Of a DNA stretch of 64,000 nt, positions 60,506-64,000 are shown piece after piece. How positions within the stretch are numbered: the stretch's first letter is position 1; each line of letters opens with the position of its first letter. Source of the stretch: Desertivirga arenae (GTDB taxonomy: Bacteria > Bacteroidota > Bacteroidia > Sphingobacteriales > Sphingobacteriaceae); the NCBI RefSeq assembly GCF_017355785.1, contig NZ_JAFEWE010000001.1:868001-932000 (forward strand), written 5' to 3'. The notes beneath the pieces were generated by a model. The model did not search any database. It worked only from the letters and a program-made list of their open reading frames with translations, and was not told where the DNA came from. Position numbers and translations under genes: made by a program.

Positions 60506-61360
60506 TTAACTTTTTAGGGCTTTTAAGCTCATATCCAAACTTTTAACAGAATGCGTTAGCGCTCCCATCGACACGTAATCTACCCCACATTGAGCGTATT
60601 GCAAAACATTTTGCTCTGTTATTCCTCCGGAAGCTTCTGTTACGAATTTTCCATCAACAAGCTTTACAGCTTGCCTTAAGGTTTCAAAATCAAAATTATC
60701 AAGCAGGATACGATCTACCTCGCCGCATTCTATTACTTCCTGAAGCTCCTTTAGGTTACGAACTTCTATCTCGATCTGTATATTTTTATTCTTCTCTTTG
60801 ATATAATTTTTTGCTGCAGTCAGTGCCTGCTTAATCCCGCCCGCATAATCCACATGATTATCCTTAATGAGGATCATATCATAAAGACCGAAACGGTGAT
60901 TAACACCTCCCCCAATTTTAACCGCAGCTTTTTCAAGGAAGCGCATGTTAGGAGTTGTTTTGCGGGTATCGAGCACCTTCGTATTTGTACCCTCAAGAGT
61001 TTTTGTAATACGTTGAGTAGTGGTGGCGATACCGCTCATCCGCTGCATGGTATTTAAAACAAGACGCTCGGCAGTCAGGATCGAGTATACTTTTCCTTTT
61101 ACTTTCAACGCGATATCTTTAGCCTTAACTTCAGCGCCGTCATTTATAAACACTTCAACTTCCAGGTCGGCATCTACCGCTTCAAAAATTGCCAACGCCA
61201 CTTCCACTCCAGCCAAAACACCTTCTTCCTTAATAATAAGCTGAGCCTCTCCTTCTTTTCCGTCTGGAATTGTTGATAATGAAGTATGATCACCGTCGCC
61301 GATATCCTCAAGCAGGGCGTCCTTTATAAATTTATCGAGTAAGTCTTTTTCGTTTTGCAT
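60506..61360 (-). CDS. nadC: Nicotinate-nucleotide pyrophosphorylase (carboxylating)
   Basis: A 284-residue quinolinate phosphoribosyltransferase in NAD synthesis. Motifs: EDIGDGDHTSLS, NTMQRMSGIATTT, DTRKTTPNMRFLEKAAVKIGGGVNHRFGLYDMILIKDNH (Arg/Lys contacts with quinolinate) and IEIEVRNLKE. The glycine-rich end SGGITEQNV binds the phosphate. No nadA or nadB is adjacent. Start at ATG 61360. Confidence 0.96.
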   Translation of the reverse strand: MQNEKDLLDKFIKDALLEDIGDGDHTSLSTIPDGKEGEAQLIIKEEGVLAGVEVALAIFEAVDADLEVEVFINDGAEVKAKDIALKVKGKVYSILTAERLVLNTMQRMSGIATTTQRITKTLEGTNTKVLDTRKTTPNMRFLEKAAVKIGGGVNHRFGLYDMILIKDNHVDYAGGIKQALTAAKNYIKEKNKNIQIEIEVRNLKELQEVIECGEVDRILLDNFDFETLRQAVKLVDGKFVTEASGGITEQNVLQYAQCGVDYVSMGALTHSVKSLDMSLKALKS

Positions 61361-61596
61361 ACCTGCGGCTAAAATAAATATTAGATATGAGATGTGAGAA
61401 CTTAGATTTGAGATGAAAACTCAACAAAGCCCTTCTGGTTTTGGGATTGTTGTTTTAGACTTAACTTCTTTAATCAAGCTGCAATACCTGCCCATTCAAT
61501 CGTAATTCGTAAACAGCGAAGCCTTCTTGAAGGCCGCTGAAAGAAAGACAATATCTGAAAACTCTACCATCGTAAGTTCTAATGATCTATATCATT

Positions 61597-61626
61597 TTGC
61601 ATCGCCATAATTCGAATGTATATTTG
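61597..61626 (+). promoter_or_regulatory. Full-consensus promoter of gpmI, nearly abutting the start
   Basis: TTG (61597-61599), 19-bp spacer, TATATTTG (61619-61626). The GTG start is at 61632, only 5 nt further, so the transcript would begin at or within the start codon. Confidence 0.7.
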
Positions 61627-61631
61627 CGATC

Positions 61632-63149
61632 GTGGAAAATAAAAAATTAGCACTCATCATTTTAGACGGATGGGGTTACGGCAAAGCCGATGGATCAAAC
61701 GCAATTGAAAACGCAAAAACCCCTTTCTTTCACAGCCTGATAAACACCTATCCCAATTCTAAGCTTGAAGCTTCAGGGATGGCTGTAGGATTACCTGAAG
61801 GGCAAATGGGTAATTCAGAAGTTGGTCATATGAACTTAGGCGCTGGCCGGGTAGTGTACCAGGAACTGGGGCGTATTCATAAAGCTACTGACGACGGTGA
61901 ATTAGTTTCCAACCCAACTTTAACAGAAGCGTTTGAGTACGCTAAAGCAGAAAACAAAAAAGTACACCTGATCGGACTGGTATCTAACGGAGGAGTCCAT
62001 TCACATATCAAACATATCTACGGACTTGTTGATGCTGCAAAAGCACACCAGGTTAGTAATGTATTTATCCATGCATTCCTTGATGGTCGTGATACTGATC
62101 CCAATTCAGGAAAAGGATTCGTTACAGATCTTCAAAATCAGATTAATGGAAATGCAGAGATTGCTTCTTTAATCGGCCGTTACTATGCAATGGATCGCGA
62201 TAATCGCTGGGAAAGAGTAAAATTAGCGTATGACCTGATGGTTAACGGAACTGGTACTGCTTCCACCGACCTGATCGCCTCGATCGACGCATCCTATGCA
62301 GAAGGTGTAACAGACGAATTTATCAAGCCTGTAGTTAAAGTAGGTGAAGATGGCCAGCCAGTAGCAAAAATTGAGACTGGAGACGTGGTTATCTGTTTCA
62401 ACTTCCGTACCGACCGTGGTCGCGAAATTACGGTTGCCCTTACTCAGAAAGAATTTCCTGAGCAGCAAATGACTCCCCTGGCTTTGCATTATGTAACAAT
62501 GACCACCTATGACGAATCATTTAAAGGAGTTAAGGTAGTTTTCAGAAAAGACGATCTAACAGAAACCTTAGGGGAAGTTCTTGAGAAGCACGGAAAAACT
62601 CAGGTTCGTATTGCCGAAACTGAAAAATATCCTCACGTGACCTTTTTCTTCTCAGGTGGCCGGGAAAAGGAATTTATTGGAGAAAAGCGCCTTTTAGTTC
62701 CATCACCTAAAGTAGCCACTTACGATCTTCAGCCAGAAATGAGCGCTGAAGGAATCAGAGACGCCATCTGTAAGGAGCTTGCAGAAGGAAAGCCCGACTT
62801 CGTTTGCCTTAATTTTGCCAACCCCGACATGGTAGGACATACAGGAGTTTTTGAGGCTGTAGTTAAAGCCGTAGAAACTGTAGATGCTTGCTTACAAAAG
62901 GTGGTTGAGACAGGTCTTCAACTTGGCTATTCATTTATAGTTCTTGCAGATCATGGCAATGCAGATTACATGATCAATGCTGACGGTTCGCCAAATACAG
63001 CGCACACTACCAACCTGGTACCTTGTATATTGATAGATAAAGATTACAAGCATATCAACAATGGTAAGCTGGGAGATATCGCTCCTACTGTTCTCCAAAT
63101 ATTAAATGTACCAATACCCGAGAAAATGACAGGCGACGTGCTTGTTTAA
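61632..63149 (+). CDS. gpmI: 2,3-bisphosphoglycerate-independent phosphoglycerate mutase
   Basis: A 505-residue dimetal enzyme of glycolysis that interconverts 3- and 2-phosphoglycerate. It starts at GTG 61632. Motifs: LIILDGWGYG (metal Asp), NSEVGHMNLGAG with phospho-acceptor Ser62, HAFLDGRDTDP, GRYYAMDRDNRW, and C-terminal NFANPDMVGHTG and LADHGNADYM (metal His/Asp). The position of DGWG excludes a much later start. A small lipoprotein gene follows after 3 bp. Confidence 0.96.
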   Translation: MENKKLALIILDGWGYGKADGSNAIENAKTPFFHSLINTYPNSKLEASGMAVGLPEGQMGNSEVGHMNLGAGRVVYQELGRIHKATDDGELVSNPTLTEAFEYAKAENKKVHLIGLVSNGGVHSHIKHIYGLVDAAKAHQVSNVFIHAFLDGRDTDPNSGKGFVTDLQNQINGNAEIASLIGRYYAMDRDNRWERVKLAYDLMVNGTGTASTDLIASIDASYAEGVTDEFIKPVVKVGEDGQPVAKIETGDVVICFNFRTDRGREITVALTQKEFPEQQMTPLALHYVTMTTYDESFKGVKVVFRKDDLTETLGEVLEKHGKTQVRIAETEKYPHVTFFFSGGREKEFIGEKRLLVPSPKVATYDLQPEMSAEGIRDAICKELAEGKPDFVCLNFANPDMVGHTGVFEAVVKAVETVDACLQKVVETGLQLGYSFIVLADHGNADYMINADGSPNTAHTTNLVPCILIDKDYKHINNGKLGDIAPTVLQILNVPIPEKMTGDVLV

Positions 63150-63152
63150 GGA

Positions 63153-63689
63153 ATGAGGTTAAAGTCAATACATATCATCAGCCTGCTTTTGCTACTAACG
63201 GGCTGTACGAATAAGCAAGAAGCTACTGAGGTCAAATCTTATTTTGACCTCAGTGGCTTTTTCTCTTCAGAGTCTGCGAGCTTACAGAACAAACATGCTA
63301 CAGTTATAAAGACAGTATTACAAAATGGCAGAGCAGAGCAAAAAACAATTGGTAACATAAACTGGGAGACAGAATTTGAGCTGTTCAGTAGCTCTGACAT
63401 TAATAAACCAGCATGGAACAAGAGTTATAGAGTACTTCACACTGCTCATGGCACTGAGTACATTGCCCTGGATAATAAACTTCGAACGAGAAGGATAAGG
63501 ATAGAAAAAGCTCAGCGAGGAAAAGCAAAGCATATCTATATCCGAAACGAAGTGAATAATATGCTCTATTCCACAACAGAAGAGCTTCATTATTATCCTG
63601 ATTCACTTTACGAGATCCGAAAGACGCAACATGTGATAATCCTGGGCAACAATACCTACAAAATATCAGGATTATTAAAAAATAAATAA
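63153..63689 (+). CDS. Hypothetical lipoprotein, 178 aa
   Basis: No family recognised. Lipoprotein signal MRLKSIHIISLLLLLTGC (Cys18), then an Asn/Lys start. The body is mixed alpha/beta with a basic middle (RTRRIRIEKAQRGKAKHIYIRNEVNN) and a Tyr-rich LHYYPDSLYEIRKTQ segment. It starts 4 bp after gpmI, so it probably shares that transcript. There is no visible link to glycolysis. Confidence 0.8.
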   Translation: MRLKSIHIISLLLLLTGCTNKQEATEVKSYFDLSGFFSSESASLQNKHATVIKTVLQNGRAEQKTIGNINWETEFELFSSSDINKPAWNKSYRVLHTAHGTEYIALDNKLRTRRIRIEKAQRGKAKHIYIRNEVNNMLYSTTEELHYYPDSLYEIRKTQHVIILGNNTYKISGLLKNK

Positions 63690-63740
63690 ACCTCCAATAA
63701 TTTTTTGCGTCTTACGTTCATAATCTGATTTAGTGCGATT

Positions 63741-64000
63741 ATGAGATATCTCCTGATAAGTATATTATCAATTTTAGTTACCAGCTTTTGTTCTGTTGCC
63801 ACACCTGCTGTAAAAACTCCCGTAAAGGGAAAAAAAACGAGCACTTCTAAAGCAAAAGAAAGCTTTACAAGCAAAACCCCTTTGCTTTCAGAAAAAACCA
63901 AAACAGTTGCGTCAGAAGACTTTAAGCAAGAATTCCTTTCCCGTATAAACAAACTAAGAGCTGAAGGTTGTAATTGTGGAGGAGACTACATGCCGCCGGT
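63741..64000 (+). CDS. CAP-domain secreted protein (3' end cut by window)
   Basis: ATG at 63741. A hydrophobic signal (MRYLLISILSILVTSFCS), then a Lys/Thr/Ser-rich linker (about 20-65), then FLSRINKLRAEGCNCGGDYMPPV, where the window ends. The I-N-K-L-R-A-x-G-C-N-C-G start of a CAP/SCP domain is typical of Bacteroidota homologues. The domain's catalytic-like His/Glu residues are beyond the edge. The lipobox is imperfect, so lipidation is doubtful. Confidence 0.65.
   Translation, partial: MRYLLISILSILVTSFCSVATPAVKTPVKGKKTSTSKAKESFTSKTPLLSEKTKTVASEDFKQEFLSRINKLRAEGCNCGGDYMPP

Noticed and set aside
61381-61425. AGATATGAGATGTGAGA...AGATTTGAGATGA near-repeat before gpmI
   Set aside because: Only two imperfect copies; too short to call a repeat element.
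3069-64000. CRISPR array or phage genes
   Set aside because: No regularly spaced direct repeats with unique spacers and no phage structural, integrase or transposase genes were seen; the tandem arrays at 4350-4537 and 38042-38221 have no spacers.

Overview
The window comes from a Bacteroidota chromosome, most likely a member of the Sphingobacteriaceae (Pedobacter/Mucilaginibacter-like). The evidence is roughly 40% GC by eye, a type IX secretion (T9SS) sorting domain, DUF1573, DUF3276/PUR and DUF5522 proteins, an elongated NusB, a fused 2-oxoacid dehydrogenase E1, a tmRNA tag ending YALAA, and repeated matches to the Bacteroidetes promoter consensus (-33 TTG, -7 TAnnTTTG). There is no phage, no insertion sequence with a transposase, no CRISPR array, no rRNA and no tRNA; the only stable RNA seen is tmRNA. 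Most of the window is ordinary core genome.

Layout. 1-8.4 kb: start of clpC (cut by the left edge), ettA, a tandem universal stress protein, a 480-bp non-coding stretch with 11-bp-period repeats, DUF2795, a cobalamin adenosyltransferase, a divergent HxlR regulator/nitroreductase pair and proS. 8.5-18.6 kb: a Tyr-rich lipoprotein with a FadL-like outer-membrane protein, an SDR, pssA, YitT, a GalU-like nucleotidyltransferase coupled to a 1111-residue GHMP-kinase/nucleotidyltransferase fusion, and an orphan response regulator. 18.6-25.8 kb: serine acetyltransferase-like protein, VOC dioxygenase, small GNAT, Crp regulator, PAP2-like membrane protein, MazG, an ECF sigma factor with a transenvelope anti-sigma/beta-barrel protein, and a lipoprotein.

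25.8-34.2 kb: LolC/E-like permease, NamZ-type muramidase, fmt, fused branched-chain 2-oxoacid dehydrogenase E1, DUF1573, aminotransferase and tmRNA. 34.2-40.1 kb: a 31-residue membrane ORF, a TPR protein, an Asp-rich protein coupled to a small basic protein, cysteine desulfurase, a 180-bp tetranucleotide array, a four-helix-bundle protein and glmM. 40.3-47.2 kb: methyltransferase/PAP2/ZIP overlapping operon facing the nusB-DUF1573-yajC-ybbR-coaE-MBL-DUF5522-marR run. 47.3-53 kb: amino-acid dehydrogenase with a substituted catalytic lysine, ABC exporter, PUR protein, agmatinase, ychF. 53-64 kb: a large T9SS cargo with a small tail-anchored partner, pectate lyase, M48 lipoprotein, plsY, nadC, gpmI, a lipoprotein and a CAP-domain protein cut by the right edge.

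The items that stand out are the kinase/nucleotidyltransferase fusion (14.48-17.8 kb), the acidic/basic small-protein pair next to a nested hairpin (35.9-36.8 kb), the repeat array with the four-helix-bundle gene (38.0-38.6 kb), the Lys-to-Gln change in the GLFV dehydrogenase (48.14 kb), the T9SS cargo with its small partner (53.1-57.2 kb), and several genes whose -7 box lies only 5-8 nt before the start codon. I found no clear defence, secretion or biosynthetic system new to science; the fusion protein is the best candidate for an undescribed activity.
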